Of a stretch of 64,000 nt of DNA, positions 46,665 to 58,094 are shown in pieces. The position numbers and the translations under genes are program-made. Within the stretch, counting starts at the first letter, position 1. Each line of letters begins with the position of its first letter. The notes below the pieces were generated by a model. The model was not told where the DNA came from, searched no databases, and saw only the letters and a program-made list of their open reading frames with translations. Origin of the DNA: Enoplosus armatus (lineage: Eukaryota > Chordata > Actinopteri > Centrarchiformes > Enoplosidae); assembly GCF_043641665.1 (NCBI RefSeq), contig NC_092195.1:15777774-15841773 (forward strand), written 5' to 3'.

Positions 46665-47088
46665 GAATTTAACTTGACCACTCTCATGTCTGTCCGCTAA
46701 ATTTGAAGCAACAGTCAGCAGCTGGGTAGCTTAGCTTAGCATAAGCATTGGAATTACAGACACTGCTAGCCTGGCTTTATCCAAAGGTAATAAAACACCT
46801 TTCAGCATGTCTAAAACTCACTTACATGATTACATGATAATCATGTAATAATACATGATAAACATCTCATTTGTTGGTCATTTCTGCACTTCAGTTTTTG
46901 TACAGATTAAACAGCTTTAGATGTGCTGGTAGGCAGATTTTGTTACCTTTGGACAGAGCCAATCTGTATGCTAGGCTAAGCTAACTTCTTTATATTTATG
47001 GACGAATATAAGAGTAGGATGGATCTTATCATCTAACTCTTGGCAAGAAAGCAAATGAGCATATTTTTCAAGTTAAATTTGAAGTTTT
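46665..47088 (+). mobile_element. foldback MITE, family A (copy 3)
   Basis: Shares GCTTAGCTTAGCATAA, CTAGCCTGGCTTTATCCAAAGG, AGATGTGCTGGTAGGCAGA, TTTTGTTACCTTTGGACAGAG, GGCTAAGCTAACTTC and ATCTAACTCTTGGCAAGAAAG with the other copies. An imperfect palindrome around 46836-46862 (ATTACATGAT and its inverse) lies inside it. Confidence 0.78.
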
Positions 47089-47169
47089 GCTTGGACATGG
47101 TCAGGAGTATTTGAACATAAGAGCCTGACAAAACAAGGTCATACAAAAAAAATAAACAACAAAAATGCC

Positions 47170-47381
47170 AATTAAACAAATGCAATATAATAAGTGAGCT
47201 TTAGAGGGGCTGGTAGGCTGATTTTGTTGCCTTTGGAAAGAGTAAGGCTGTTTGCCTGTTTCCAGTCTTTTTGCTAAGCTAAGCTAACTGGCTGCTGCTT
47301 TATATATAGCGTAGCAATATGAGAGTGGAATCAATCTAAACGAATAAGTCTATTTTCCAAAATGCCAAAATCTTCCTTTAA
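47170..47381 (+). mobile_element. foldback MITE, family A (copy 4, right half)
   Basis: AATTAAACAAATGCAATA, AGTGAGCTTTAGAGGGGCTG, TTTTGTTGCCTTTGGAAAG, CTTTTTGCTAAGCTAAGCTA and GAGAGTGGAATCAATCTA, ending CCAAAATGCCAAAATCTTCC. It lies 82 bases after copy 3, in the same orientation. Confidence 0.75.
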
Positions 47382-47748
47382 TGCCAATAAGAGGTTATAT
47401 AGATTTTTTGACCAATATCATCATCAATATCAATTCATTATATTGATAAAAACTGTTATATTATGGAGTCAGGATCTCCTGCCAAGGGTCGTTTGCATGA
47501 ATTAATCCAGCTCTCAAATTCACCAACCTTTTACCACTCTGCAAACCATTTCTCCCAGTTCACATATTTACAGTTTCCAATCGGAAATCAAGGTGTGGAG
47601 GAATTCCAAACTTAACGGAAGCTTCAGCCCTTCCCTTCCTCCTGAGGCCTTGACAGACATGGACACGGCATCTCCACTCGACCGTGAAATAGCCACTTGT
47701 GTTTTAGCCTGAACAACTCCATTCCAATGTGACTGGCAGCACACACAC

Positions 47749-47876
<128 letters not shown>

Positions 47877-48062
47877 TGAGGCCTTTGTAATCCTGGAGGA
47901 CTGACTGTATGTCCTGAAGAACTGATCAATACTATTCAATCTGCTTGCAGGTCTTTGCTGCATTAGGCTACAGCTGCTATCCAAACAATGAATGGCTGGA
48001 CACACAGGGACCCGTGTACAAATGGAATCCCATTAAAACGCAATGGCTCTCAGGGGCCAACG

Positions 48063-48081
48063 CCCCCCCCCCCCCCCCCCC
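48063..48081. repeat. poly-C tract, 19 bases
   Basis: Uninterrupted C run followed by TGCCCC, in a locally GC-rich patch. Confidence 0.9.
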
Positions 48082-49548
48082 TGCCCCTTGCTCCAACCGC
48101 AGCCCCTATTTTACGCTCTTGTGATTGACAGCTCCCATCGAGGAAAGGAAAGATGTTGTTACCATGACAACAGCTCATGCTACACCGGCGTGGATATGAG
48201 CGTTTGTTAAATATCACTCCAGTACGCTGAAATCTGCTGCTGATAATAAGAGGTCATTACACTGGCTACAGGATTTTCTAATGTATTTACACTCACAGAC
48301 ATAGTGAAGAAGGTGAAGATGGTCCGAGTAACAGCTGTTTTGTTTCATGACAGACACGTGTGCTTTTAAGTGCAGTTAAAATACCTATAATATCAACAGT
48401 GAGTGGCCATTATTCACATTGACAGAGATTTTTGTTTCTCACCAGAGATTAATAGAATACAGTGTATTTTCCTAACAGACTGACAGACAACATTTCCATG
48501 ATGAGCTTTTGCACACAGCACGTCTTCCTTTTTACACTATTTTCAATATATCATCTAAAAATAGTTTCAAGCAGTGAGATGGAAAGCAGACAAAGCAATA
48601 AAGGGTCGGTGATACAGAGGGAAGGAAATGAAAAAGGCTCTTCTTTTGTTATCTGTGATGTTTTTTCTTCTCGTTTTCTCCTCATTAGAGGTAAAGGATT
48701 TCAAGTCAAAGTATCTCTCGGTTCACGAAGCCCTTTTGCTTTTCCTGCTCCTTTTCTTTCAGCCACTCCCTTTCTCTTTGTTTCAGTTTACCTACTAGCA
48801 TGGTGCTTTTAGGGACACCAAGGGAATTTCCTTCTCGCAGTTCTTCCCCTTTTTTCCCAGGTTCTGCTTCATCTCCTTCAGATTGCTTTTTACAACAATG
48901 TCGTTCATTTCAGGGAGCCAACTTAACCGTACCTAATGTGATGCCAGGTTCAGTGTTTATTCCTCTACTAACTGTTGGTTGTTTTCACAGTGAAGTTCTG
49001 TCAGGCTTACTGTCTAGCCTAAGAGACTGATCCACAATATGGAGAGGGCAAAGAGTGAGGAGAGACAGGGATACTTCACTGTTTACAGGATCTAAGCAAC
49101 AGCATGAGAAAGAGAGAAAGAGCACAAAAACACACACACATGGTTGTGTAAAATGTCTCACCCCTTTGCGGTTGTAGGAATAGTCTATTAGGGGATAAGG
49201 AGGAGGAATAAGGAAAGGAGAGATGTATAGTAGTGGTCTAGTGGACAGTCATTGTGTTGCCACTATTGAAAGTCCTTAGGAGGATAGAACCAGGTTCAGC
49301 AGTGCACCACAAGAGCACCCATGGGAGAAAATACACATTAAAATGCTACAATGAAGGAGCTAACATGCCACAAACAGACCAAGAGACTCGTTTGAATGAA
49401 GAAGTGGATTATAGGTGTCACTTTTAACTGTAAAAGTACGTGAGATGTTGAGGGATAAGTCGCCTAAAAGCAAATCAGCACACACACATAAAACTATCGT
49501 CCAATCACAAGGCAATGGTGCAGAGATGATCGTTGTGTTTAAATGCTT

Positions 49549-50190
49549 TTAGGAAACCTGGCCAAACAAGTGTTGGATTCTGGGTAGATGATCGTTACGA
49601 GGGCTTGGCTGCCGGCGTGGTTCTAGAGGGAGAGGGAGTGAAGTGATGTCTGAGAGGAGTGTAGGAGTTATATAGCGTGAGAGGTCTGGTGGAGGTTTGG
49701 CTGCAAAGGTCATAAATGTCTGGAGATGGGACGCTGGTAATGGAAACTGTTGGTCAGATTCCAGGAAGCTGTGAGGAATTGTTTGGACTGCGAGGAAACT
49801 GCAAATCAGAACTCGTGGGAGCTTCTCAGGAGTTGCTGGGAAGAAGGCATGAGTTGTTTCCAGATCGGTCTTTGGAGATGACGAGGATGGAGACCAAAGG
49901 CGTGAGAGGGATAGCTGTGATTGTTCCACGAAGAAGTCTGGGGATCGCATGTTGGGTGGATGTTGGCAAGGCGGTGGGCGTCGGCGTCCTTTTGTGACTT
50001 GGTAGTCCTGTTTCGTCAGGCTATGGTGAAGATGGAGTGCACTCCAGAGAGGCTGCAGAAAACAAAAAACAGAAGACAGAAAAGATTGGAAAAAGTTAAT
50101 GAGAGAAAAAAGAGGGCTGGTGTGAAACAAAGAGGGAAAAAGCGCTCCCGTTGAAAAGAGGAAGAGGTTGAGAAACATCAGAAATGGCAA
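49549..50190 (-). CDS. unexplained 213-codon frame, hypothetical
   Basis: The longest frame outside ext1 that is not driven by a CA repeat. Its first about 45 codons lie in the purine-rich block and look artefactual (MPFLMFLNLFLF). From 50052 down, composition changes and about 167 codons stay open to the stop at 49549. The minus strand reads GTTTTCTGCAG followed by CC at 50062-50051, a good splice acceptor, so a terminal exon of about 504 bases is conceivable. The peptide is Pro/Ser/Leu-rich with no recognised domain. The plus strand is also partly open, which weakens the case. Probably non-coding or a lncRNA exon. Confidence 0.15.
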   Translation of the reverse strand: MPFLMFLNLFLFSTGALFPSLFHTSPLFSLINFFQSFLSSVFCFLQPLWSALHLHHSLTKQDYQVTKGRRRPPPCQHPPNMRSPDFFVEQSQLSLSRLWSPSSSSPKTDLETTHAFFPATPEKLPRVLICSFLAVQTIPHSFLESDQQFPLPASHLQTFMTFAAKPPPDLSRYITPTLLSDITSLPLPLEPRRQPSPRNDHLPRIQHLFGQVS

Positions 50191-50500
50191 GAAAGAAAAA
50201 TAAGAGGAAAACAGAGGAGCAAAAAGAGGAACAATGACGACGAGCGCAGGAAGAGAGGGGAGTGGGGTGCAAAACGAAACCGTGCGGAGTGACGTAGATG
50301 AGAGAGGAAATTAAGAAGTTGAGATCAAACAGGAAAAAAAAGAGAAAGGGCCGAGATAACAAGCATGGGCACAGTGAAGCATAAAAATGGATCAAGGGGA
50401 TGGAATTAGAAAAATAGAAGGGAGAGGGGGGAGATAAGAGAGACAGGATAAAAGAGAGAAAGAGGGAGAGAGAGGGGGAGGATGAATAAAAAGAGGAGAC
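50090..50500. repeat. purine-rich low-complexity block
   Basis: A- and G-rich on the plus strand (GAAAAGAGG, AGAGGAAAACAGAGG, GGGGGGAGATAAGAGAGAC). It makes a long Phe/Leu/Ser frame on the minus strand that is not a credible protein. Confidence 0.7.
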
Positions 50501-50625
50501 ATAATTATAAAATGGCACAAGAAAATCAATGCAGTGAGCATCATTGTGCTTGCAGGCGCCATACAAAGGGAGGTGGAGAGCAGCAGTGTGTCCATCAAAC
50601 ACATACACACCACCACATGTCAGTG

Positions 50626-50626
<1 letters not shown>

Positions 50627-50682
<56 letters not shown>
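50627..50682. repeat. (CA)n microsatellite
   Basis: About 28 CA units, 140 bases before an inverse (TG)n array at 50824. Confidence 0.97.
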
Positions 50683-50685
<3 letters not shown>

Positions 50686-50822
50686 GCATTTCAAATGCAG
50701 AGTGAAGACAAGGAGGATGAGTCAGGCAGATGAAGCGGGGAGAGACAAGTGACATTTAGAGCTCAGTCGGAGCATGTGATGACAGGGCACAAAGATACAT
50801 GCCAGCCCCGACTGACAACAGC

Positions 50823-50823
<1 letters not shown>

Positions 50824-50852
<29 letters not shown>
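50824..50852. repeat. (TG)n microsatellite
   Basis: 14 TG units leading into the TGTGGGGGACATAAA repeat. Together with the (CA)n at 50627 it could pair as a large hairpin. Confidence 0.93.
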
Positions 50853-50855
<3 letters not shown>

Positions 50856-50863
50856 TACTCATG

Positions 50864-51085
50864 TTGTGGGGGACATAAATCTGTTTACACCATCACATTG
50901 TGGGGACTTACCTTCCTTTTGGGGACAAAACGCAAGTCCCCATAATGTAAATCACTACATTTTAGGGTGACGGTTAGGTTAGAGTTAGGCACGTAGTGGT
51001 TATGGTTATGGTTAGGGTAAGTCTCCAGGAAATTAATGTAAGTCAATGCGATGTCCTCTAAAGTGATGGAAACACGACTGTGTGT
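50864..51085 (+). repeat. dispersed repeat attached to a (TG)n tract
   Basis: TTGTGGGGGACATAAATCTG, CATTGTGGGGACTTACCTTC, GCAAGTCCCCATAATGTAAA, a TTAGGTTAGAGTTAGGC / GGTTATGGTTAGGGT part, and AAAGTGATGGAAACACGAC. A (TG)n tract lies before it (50824-50852) and a short TG run after it. I recognise the unit as widespread in teleosts. The TTAGGG-like words are part of it, not telomeric. Confidence 0.75.
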
Positions 51086-51263
51086 TTGTGTGTGTGGATG
51101 CAGAGCTTGGTGCGAGGAAACAGATTCGTGTTTTTATATATTATATTCTATTCAACTGCGTGAGCTGAAACTGAGGGCAGAGGACCAACACAGAGCTGAG
51201 AATTCACATTAACATTTTGAAACTTGGGGCTACAGTGAAAGAAGTGTCGTGAGGAAAAAGTCT

Positions 51264-51420
51264 GGTGGAAGAAGTATTCAGATTTAAGTAAAAGTAGAAA
51301 CTCACTCTTTCACTCATTGAAAAAAGGGCCCCTGCAACAGATATATTATTATATATTAGATGCATTGATAGATAATACTCTTGCATCAAAGTGTAAGTAG
51401 CATTTTACTGTTGTAGCTAG
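51264..51420 (+). repeat. dispersed repeat family G (copy 1)
   Basis: GGTGGAAGAAGTATTCAGATT TAAGTAAAAGTAG, then CAAAGTGTAAGTAGCATTTTACTG. The GGAAGAAGTATTCAGAT start with recurring AAGTAAAAGTA is a recognisable teleost interspersed repeat. Confidence 0.6.
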
Positions 51421-51454
51421 TTTGGACTACTGTACATACAGTAAATGAGTCCAG

Positions 51455-51540
51455 TGGTTCCTAACCTGGGGTAAAGCCCCCTCCAAAGGGTCACAAGATA
51501 AATCAAGGGGTCATGAGATGATACATGGGGTAGAAGTACT
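51455..51540 (+). repeat. dispersed repeat related to family F (fragment)
   Basis: CAGTGGTTCCTAACCTGGGG, AAGGGTCACAAGATAAATCA and AGGGGTCATGAGATGATAC resemble the start of widespread CAGTGGTTC-type vertebrate elements, followed by a ggggtcatgagatgat block. Confidence 0.5.
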
Positions 51541-51702
51541 GCTACACAGACGTGCATTCATTTCTAAATTCACAATCTAGTAGCAATAGCCGTCATATGA
51601 ATATAGTGGAGTCAAGTAGAAGTATAAAGTAGCATTAAATGGGAATACAAGTACAGTACCTAAATAAATATTCCACCTTGGCTCGGCTATTATTACACAC
51701 AG

Positions 51703-51703
<1 letters not shown>

Positions 51704-51735
<32 letters not shown>
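51704..51735. repeat. (AC)n microsatellite
   Basis: About 16 AC units; first of the dense CA cluster between 51.7 and 52.5 kb. Confidence 0.93.
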
Positions 51736-52047
51736 CCATGCAAACTCAACCACGTAATATTCATCATCATTATTGGCAAACACTGCCGTGCATCAAGCTA
51801 TTTCTGCTCCAAAGCATGTAAACACCATGTCAGCCCACACGCAGACACACGCACACACTCTCACTCCTTGTTAACTGTATTAGTGCCAGGGCTTATCAGT
51901 GCAGCGGGACCACACACCACAAAAGGCTGAAATTCATTACAGTCGTAGGAGGGCCTTGACAAGCTGTCAGCATGTTCGAAAGATTCTTCAAACCCCCCCT
52001 CCCCTTTCTCTCTTCAGAGAATGGTGAGAATACTCGGCTATCTGTTT

Positions 52048-52050
<3 letters not shown>

Positions 52051-52099
<49 letters not shown>

Positions 52100-52236
52100 G
52101 AACATCTCGTGGTCTACATCTTAATTTCAAGGATAGTTTGCATAGTCACACGCAGACGCAAACGGCTACATTTACACCGTCATACAAACACAGAAAACTC
52201 TGTTCTGAATCTTAATTTCATGGGTAGTTTACATTG

Positions 52237-52288
<52 letters not shown>

Positions 52289-52446
52289 GCACACATATGT
52301 ACACGCATTATTCTGTAGTAGTGCTGAATGCAGAGCAGGCCCCAAGGTGCATACTCTGTATTTCCAATTTATGTCGGCGTCACTTCACTTATCTTGGCTG
52401 CCACTATACACACACACACACACACACACACAAACCCTTTCTCTCT

Positions 52447-52502
<56 letters not shown>

Positions 52503-52556
52503 GACACATAATACACATGCTCAGTGTCTTAATATTAAGGATAGTTTACTGTTATG
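52051..52556 (+). repeat. tandem array of CA-rich units, three copies
   Basis: Four (CA)n tracts (52051-52097, 52239-52285, 52408-52432, 52451-52501) alternate with a shared unique word. It reads CTTAATTTCAAGGATAGTTT at 52120, CTTAATTTCATGGGTAGTTT at 52211 and CTTAATATTAAGGATAGTTT at 52528. The first two also share a downstream CAT-GTCACAC. The block is a diverged tandem triplication with CA tracts inside, not independent microsatellites. Confidence 0.8.
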
Positions 52557-52940
52557 GCTGTGCTTATATCGATCGGAAAACATTTTTGGATGATCAAAGA
52601 GATTATTGTTGTCATAAAAACCATGCAAAACAATAAAACCTTGGATGCTTTCACAACCTTTATGCGAACATATTTTCCAATCTGGTTAAACAAGTTAAGT
52701 AGCAGTGTGAAAAAACACGAGCGTGATCATCCTTCAGCTGGCGTTGTTTTAGTCTTCAAGGACAGAAAAAGGGCAAATTACTCTGGAAAATCTTTTCTTT
52801 AACATAATTACTATAATCTGCCAAACCTAAATTAAACAGACCAGCGTGTGAATGCCTCCCTGACATGAGTGTGAAGTGTGTGTGCTCCAGCGTCTGACAG
52901 AGAATTACAATTTCGACGTGTTTCTGTGGTTTGTAATTGC

Positions 52941-52961
52941 ATGTGTGTGTGTGTGTGTGTG
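52941..52961. repeat. (TG)n microsatellite
   Basis: About 10 TG units after GTAATTGCA. Confidence 0.88.
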
Positions 52962-53734
52962 AATGAGAGGCAGAGAACACTCGGTTTGAGTTATTAAACG
53001 AACCAATTACAAGGCCCACTCATCACGTTTACGTCCTAAACAAAGGGAGAGTTGATCTATTATTAATGTACTGTTCCGCAGTGTAATTCACACATGGATT
53101 CGGTCTCATACCCATACGTTCACACATGAATGCTTGCATGCGCATCACACCCACACACACTCACACTCACAAATAATGCTCCTGTAGCCTGCAGTAGCTC
53201 AGTCTCCTGTGCCACCGGTACGAATGATGAATGTGATTTGCCAGTATTAACAGATGAGCAGCTTTTCAGAGACAGGTAGTAAAATGTCTGGATCATCAAA
53301 ATCTCTCTCTCTCTCTCTTCGTGCCGTACTTCACTCCTGGCTTCATATCTCTTCCTCTCTCTTTCTGTGGCTCTCACCCATGCATTCATAATCAGACCTG
53401 TCTTGCTTGTTTAATCTGAGCACACCTCAGCGTGCAGCCGCATCTGCCACCTCTCTGCTGTGCGCCGCGTCTCGTATTAAAAACGTGGACGAAGACGTAT
53501 TTGCACTGATTCTGTCCATCCAGCTTTGAAGTATCTATTATATAGGCTGGATCCAGGCTTTACCTGGTGGTGTATCCCAGCTGGAAACCTTTAGATGTGT
53601 TTTTAAAGGTTGACTATACACAATTTTTTTCTCATTGTCAACAAATGCCATGGAAAAACTCCAAACAACATGCTGCTTGTGTATTGTTTGTGTATCCAAA
53701 GCCTGACAAGCCTTATTCCTAGTTGTCAAGTCTA

Positions 53735-53956
53735 CAGCCATACTAACTAACATCAACATGCTAACATGTTCACAATGACAATATTAATATTCTCATGTTA
53801 GGCAGGTATACTGTTCACCATGTTCACCATCTTTTTTTAGCTCTAAACACAAAGTACAGCTGAGGCTGAGGACCATGGATATCTGTACTGAAGTTCACTG
53901 CAATACATCCAGTAGTTATTGAGCTATTTCAATGAAAACCAAAACACTGCTGGTGG
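53735..53956 (+). repeat. dispersed repeat family D (copy 4, upstream variant)
   Basis: CATGCTAACATGTTCACAATG, AGGACCATGGATATCTGTAC, ACATCCAGTAGTTATTGAG and CTGCTGGTGGCAC. It joins directly to a family E fragment at 53957. Confidence 0.6.
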
Positions 53957-54050
53957 CACAAAGTCCAACAAATGCACTATTTACTCCTGTTTGAGGATAT
54001 TTTTGCTAAAATCACTAATGTATTAGCAAATTATTAAAAAAAAGAAAAGA
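53957..54050 (+). repeat. dispersed repeat family E (copy 2, fragment)
   Basis: GCACAAAGTCCAACAAATGC, TTACTCCTGTTTGAGGATAT and TTTTGCTAAAATCACTAATG match the end of the 41.5 kb copy with moderate divergence. Confidence 0.5.
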
Positions 54051-54535
54051 AATAGTATATCTTTAACCTAAAGGTTTTCGTCTTCATTTGAAAAAAATGG
54101 CTTTGGCCTGTGTGCTACAGATGAGGTAACGAGGTTGGAAAGTATTTGAGATTGGCTAACAAATGATCGGTTTTGGTCTAATCATGGGATTTGTTGAAAA
54201 TAAAAATATTGCTGAATGTCACAATCAAAATCCAGACCTTCGGGAACAGAGGAAGATGAGACAGAAAAAAAGAGTCAAGACATTCTGACCTTGACCAGGT
54301 ATCAAACTAGGATGTGGCTGCACAATAATCACTCTTGTCTGTGTCCTTCTTTTAATAGAAAGTGAAATGCTCTTAAGGATAGAGTCTGTACACTCTGTGG
54401 TAGATGCCAGAAACAAAGTTCACACGCTGCAAAATCTGACAAGCCTCACTGCCATTAATCACCACCAACAAGTAAGAAAGCCACAAAATAGATGATCAGA
54501 ACAAAAAGTAACTCAGCCAACACTCCTTCTTTAGA

Positions 54536-54720
54536 GCAGTGCTTCCCAAACTTTTTGGTTTGTGACCCTTTAAAATGAAGCATGCGACCACTTATCACAG
54601 GTTATGGCCTGAGTGTGGACGAGTTGTGAGCATTGTGAGCAAGAAAGATTGATTTTTCCTTCTCAGATTGTTTTATGTGAAGGAGTTTCAGAGACCTGAA
54701 GAGGTAAAAGAAAAAAATAA
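54536..54720 (+). repeat. dispersed repeat family F (copy 1)
   Basis: CAGTGCTTCCCAAACTTTTT, GGTTTGTGACCCTTTAAAAT, CACAGGTTATGGCCTGAGTG, ATTGATTTTTCCTTCTCAGA and TTGTTTTATGTGAAGGAG. I know this order from common teleost repeats that start CAGTG-TTCCCAAAC, a likely hAT-type terminus. Confidence 0.6.
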
Positions 54721-55976
54721 TGGTTTCACATATTTAATATCTTTGAGGGTGTCACAGAAACAACCCTATTACCTATAATATTAGTATAGTAATATATCAG
54801 TGACAACTTTTTCTTTTTTTCATCCAATGCCAAAGTTTTTAAAATTCTTGCTTTCTTCAATGCAACCACTGTATGGTCATTATTACTTGATGCTTTGGCA
54901 ATATTGTCCTAGTCACATTCCTGAATTGACCTGAACTAGGGAAAGACTGTGGTTATGGCAAAAACAATATTCTTGAGGTATGGTCTGTATTTCCTGCACT
55001 GAATATTATTATCGGACGTTAATCGTGAGGTGTGGAATCATCCAATATGAACATCGGGATACTGGACTGGATGTAAAGATGCAAAGGAAGCCAAGGTCAG
55101 GTAGTATTTAGCATGAGTCTCCACGTTAGAAACTGCAAGAAATGCATTAATTAGAACACAAATACTTAAAACATGACTCCAATGACCTACAAGAACATGA
55201 TCTACAGCAGTCATTAGTTAATGATCATGTTGGTTACTGAAGGTTAACATGCTCTTGTGTGGTTCAATAATTAGACTCACACTTGTAAAAGTGCAAGGCT
55301 GTGGTCTGGACTATGATGACTTACCAATAGACCACAATGAAGAAGGCCAGGAGGAAAACTCTTTGCACTAATAGGAGAAGGAGCTTGTTATTATTATTAT
55401 TATATATTGATTTATGTTAAGTCTGCTGTCCGTCTGACTCAGTGGCATCCAGCAGAAAGTATAGTTGTTGAAACTGAGGGGTCATTGAGTCCAGCCACAT
55501 CACATCTGCCACAGGCTTAGATAATTAATCTGAGTGAAAATTCAGACAACTTACAGAGGGTCACTGATACATATATGCAAGCACAGATGCGTACATGCCA
55601 ATATATATTTATATATGTTGAGTTTTGAGCCTGTGTGGCGCTCAGATAAGGTTAAGAGAGCCTCGTCTTCCAGCATGTGTTCAAAATAGGTCACCTTATT
55701 CTGCGACTCCGAGCGAGCACGCCTGCTTCTTTTCCTGCCCTGATTTCAACAACATAAACAACTGACGAGAAGTTTCCCCCCTCTCTCCATCTATCTCTTT
55801 AAAGCAGCGCTCCTCATCAGCGTAACCCAGTGAGGTTAAGTAAATAAGTCTATTTTATGCAGAGCAAGAGACAGAGGGATGGCAGTTCTCAAAGTGCTTG
55901 TATTTTGGTATTCTAACTTGTGTCGAGTTGGGTTTGTTTGTTACTGTGCCTTTTCCAGTGCCACCTGCCACCACCA

Positions 55977-56024
55977 ACACACACACACACACACACACAC
56001 ACGACACACACACACACACACACA
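55977..56024. repeat. (AC)n microsatellite with one G interruption
   Basis: Two AC runs separated by ACGACAC near 56001. Confidence 0.93.
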
Positions 56025-56612
56025 TACATTTACAGACACACACACAGACCTTGCCTCCATGCTTCAGCTTCCTTTAGTTGCTCAGCGGGGGACTGTCAAA
56101 CTGAGCTCAGTCAGTACCATTTCTTTACTGTGCTGCTCTATCATGCAGGATATCTCTCCTGACACGGAGCTGTCATGGCCTTCAGGGCTTAAAGATGGCA
56201 ATGCAAAGGAGCAAAAAGTGGAACAGTAAAAACAAGCCCCTCATTTATTCCAGTGCGTGGAAGCTGATGTCTGCATGTATCTATATTTGTATGCGCGTCG
56301 TTGTGGGTGAAAGCTCGGTTGTACGTGTGGAAATTTCTGTAGATATGCCTTTGGATGATTCATGGTGTTAAACAGGAAAGTGCAATACCCTAGTTTTACT
56401 ATGATGACAGTAATGGTGCGATTAGCCCAAGGCTTTAGCAGCATCGTTGGTGGTAACTGGTTTTAAAACATGACTGAGGTCAGAGTATTTCATCATGATA
56501 AACAAAGAAAAGCTATGACACTGCATTTTATATTCCAATTGTTTCTGTTGACTGAATACAGCAACACTGAAGAGCCTGTTACCTGTTACATACTGATTGA
56601 GGTATAAAAATC

Positions 56613-56962
56613 AAAGGAATAGGTCAACATTTTGGTAAAGACGCTTATGTGCTTTCTTTCCCGAGAGTTAGATGATTGATGCCAGTCCAGGAAGTCACTG
56701 CGCCTGGCCGGGAAATAGTGCAGTACCTAAACACAACTTGTCGTTTTTACACTTCGGTTTTTATAGGGATTAAACAAACAATATTTAACATGTTAATAGT
56801 GAGCTTTAGAGGTGCTGGTAGATGGATTTTGTTGCCTGTGCACCTGTATTTTCAATATTTGTGCTAAGCTAAGCTAACTTCATATTTACAGCAAAGGGAT
56901 ACTAATCTTCTCATCTAATTCTCTTCAAGAAGGCGAATAAACAGATTTTCTCTTCCTTTAAT
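56613..56962 (+). mobile_element. foldback MITE, family A (copy 5, both ends present)
   Basis: Starts AAAGGAATAGGTCAACATTTTGG and ends TTTTCTCTTCCTTTAATAG, so AAAGGAA at one end is met by TTCCTTT at the other. Internal words are TTAAACAAACAATATTTAAC, GTGAGCTTTAGAGGTGCTGG, TTTTGTTGCCTGTG and GTGCTAAGCTAAGCTAACTTC. At about 350 bases it is probably close to the intact size of the short form. Confidence 0.8.
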
Positions 56963-57148
56963 AGACTGGTAGGTGCTCCATCATTGTTTGTACTTGCAAC
57001 AGGCCATGCTAGTTGGGCGATATGATGATATATACAGAGAAACCTGGCCTATACTCAGGTATCTATCCCTTTCCTAGTTGTATTAGGGCAATACAGGCTA
57101 TGTTACAGACCAATGAGCAGGACGTCATTATGGCAATATTGGGTTCAC

Positions 57149-57241
57149 AGAATTTTCTGACATTTTATAGACCAAATTGATTAATCAAGGTTATAATCAG
57201 CAGATTAATCGATAACAAAAATAACTAGTTAGTTGCAGCCG
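57149..57241 (+). mobile_element. non-autonomous DNA element, family B (copy 3, 3' end only)
   Basis: GAATTTTCTGACATTTTATAG, ACCAAATTGATTAATCAAGG, CAGATTAATCGATAACAAAA and AGTTAGTTGCAGCC appear in the order seen at the right end of the 9.5 kb copy, and end at a degenerate form of the same terminus. Confidence 0.75.
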
Positions 57242-57951
57242 TAGATAGATTCTATCCATATTGCCTACCCCTGGGAAGGAAGAAGGGTGGAGTAAAACAG
57301 AGGTGGAGAGACGAGAACGAGAAAGACGTGGGCAATGTGAGTGGGAGAACTATGAACTACGCATCAGCTCTCAGGTTCCCGCTGACACTGATAAATACCT
57401 GAGGAATGGGACACAGTCGAGAGCTTGGCTACGCCGTCATTAACCTTGTGAAACCTCAGCTTGCGCTGGTGATTAACGACGTCCCATTATGTGCTATTAA
57501 ACAGCAGCAGAGGAGGGTCTCCTCTCCCATACCAAAACAGCACAATACTGCCAAGGAACTACTTTCCCTGGGCAACATTCTCCCACAGGGATGAGAGTAT
57601 AGAAAATCAACATCATACATTTGCTAAGAAAGACTTGTTAGCAAGTTGCAGAATGACCCACTGTGGCCTAATATTCTCTGACTGCTGCTTCTTTGCGTGC
57701 CACTTACATGTTTCCCCTCCCTGTCTTGTTCAAAGGTCTGTTATTGTTTATTACAATAGAACTCAGTGGAGTCCCCATAGAGGGCTCAGTGATAAGTAAA
57801 ATACTCCGACACAGAAAGGAGGCTTTTACCATATGAAAGGCAGGGGAGAAAAGAAAGAGAAAAAAAAATGAAGAGGGGAACGGGAAACGGATAAAGCGAG
57901 AGACGACAGAGGTGCTGCGACAGGGTGGAGATGCGGGGACTGGAGGATGTA

Positions 57952-57953
<2 letters not shown>

Positions 57954-58038
<85 letters not shown>

Positions 58039-58053
58039 AAGAGAGAGAGAGAG
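57954..58053. repeat. compound (GT)n-(GA)n microsatellite
   Basis: About 36 GT units followed by GA units with one AAAG interruption. Confidence 0.97.
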
Positions 58054-58094
58054 GGAGGAGAGAGTGGGGCGGGAGGGGAAGATAAAGGCAGAGC

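Noticed and set aside
50096..50755. 219-codon minus-strand frame
   Set aside because: Made of a CA repeat plus a purine-rich block; composition is Phe/Leu/Ser-rich low complexity with no domain.
50970..51015. TTAGGG-like words suggesting an interstitial telomere
   Set aside because: They belong to a dispersed teleost repeat; there is no run of exact TTAGGG units.
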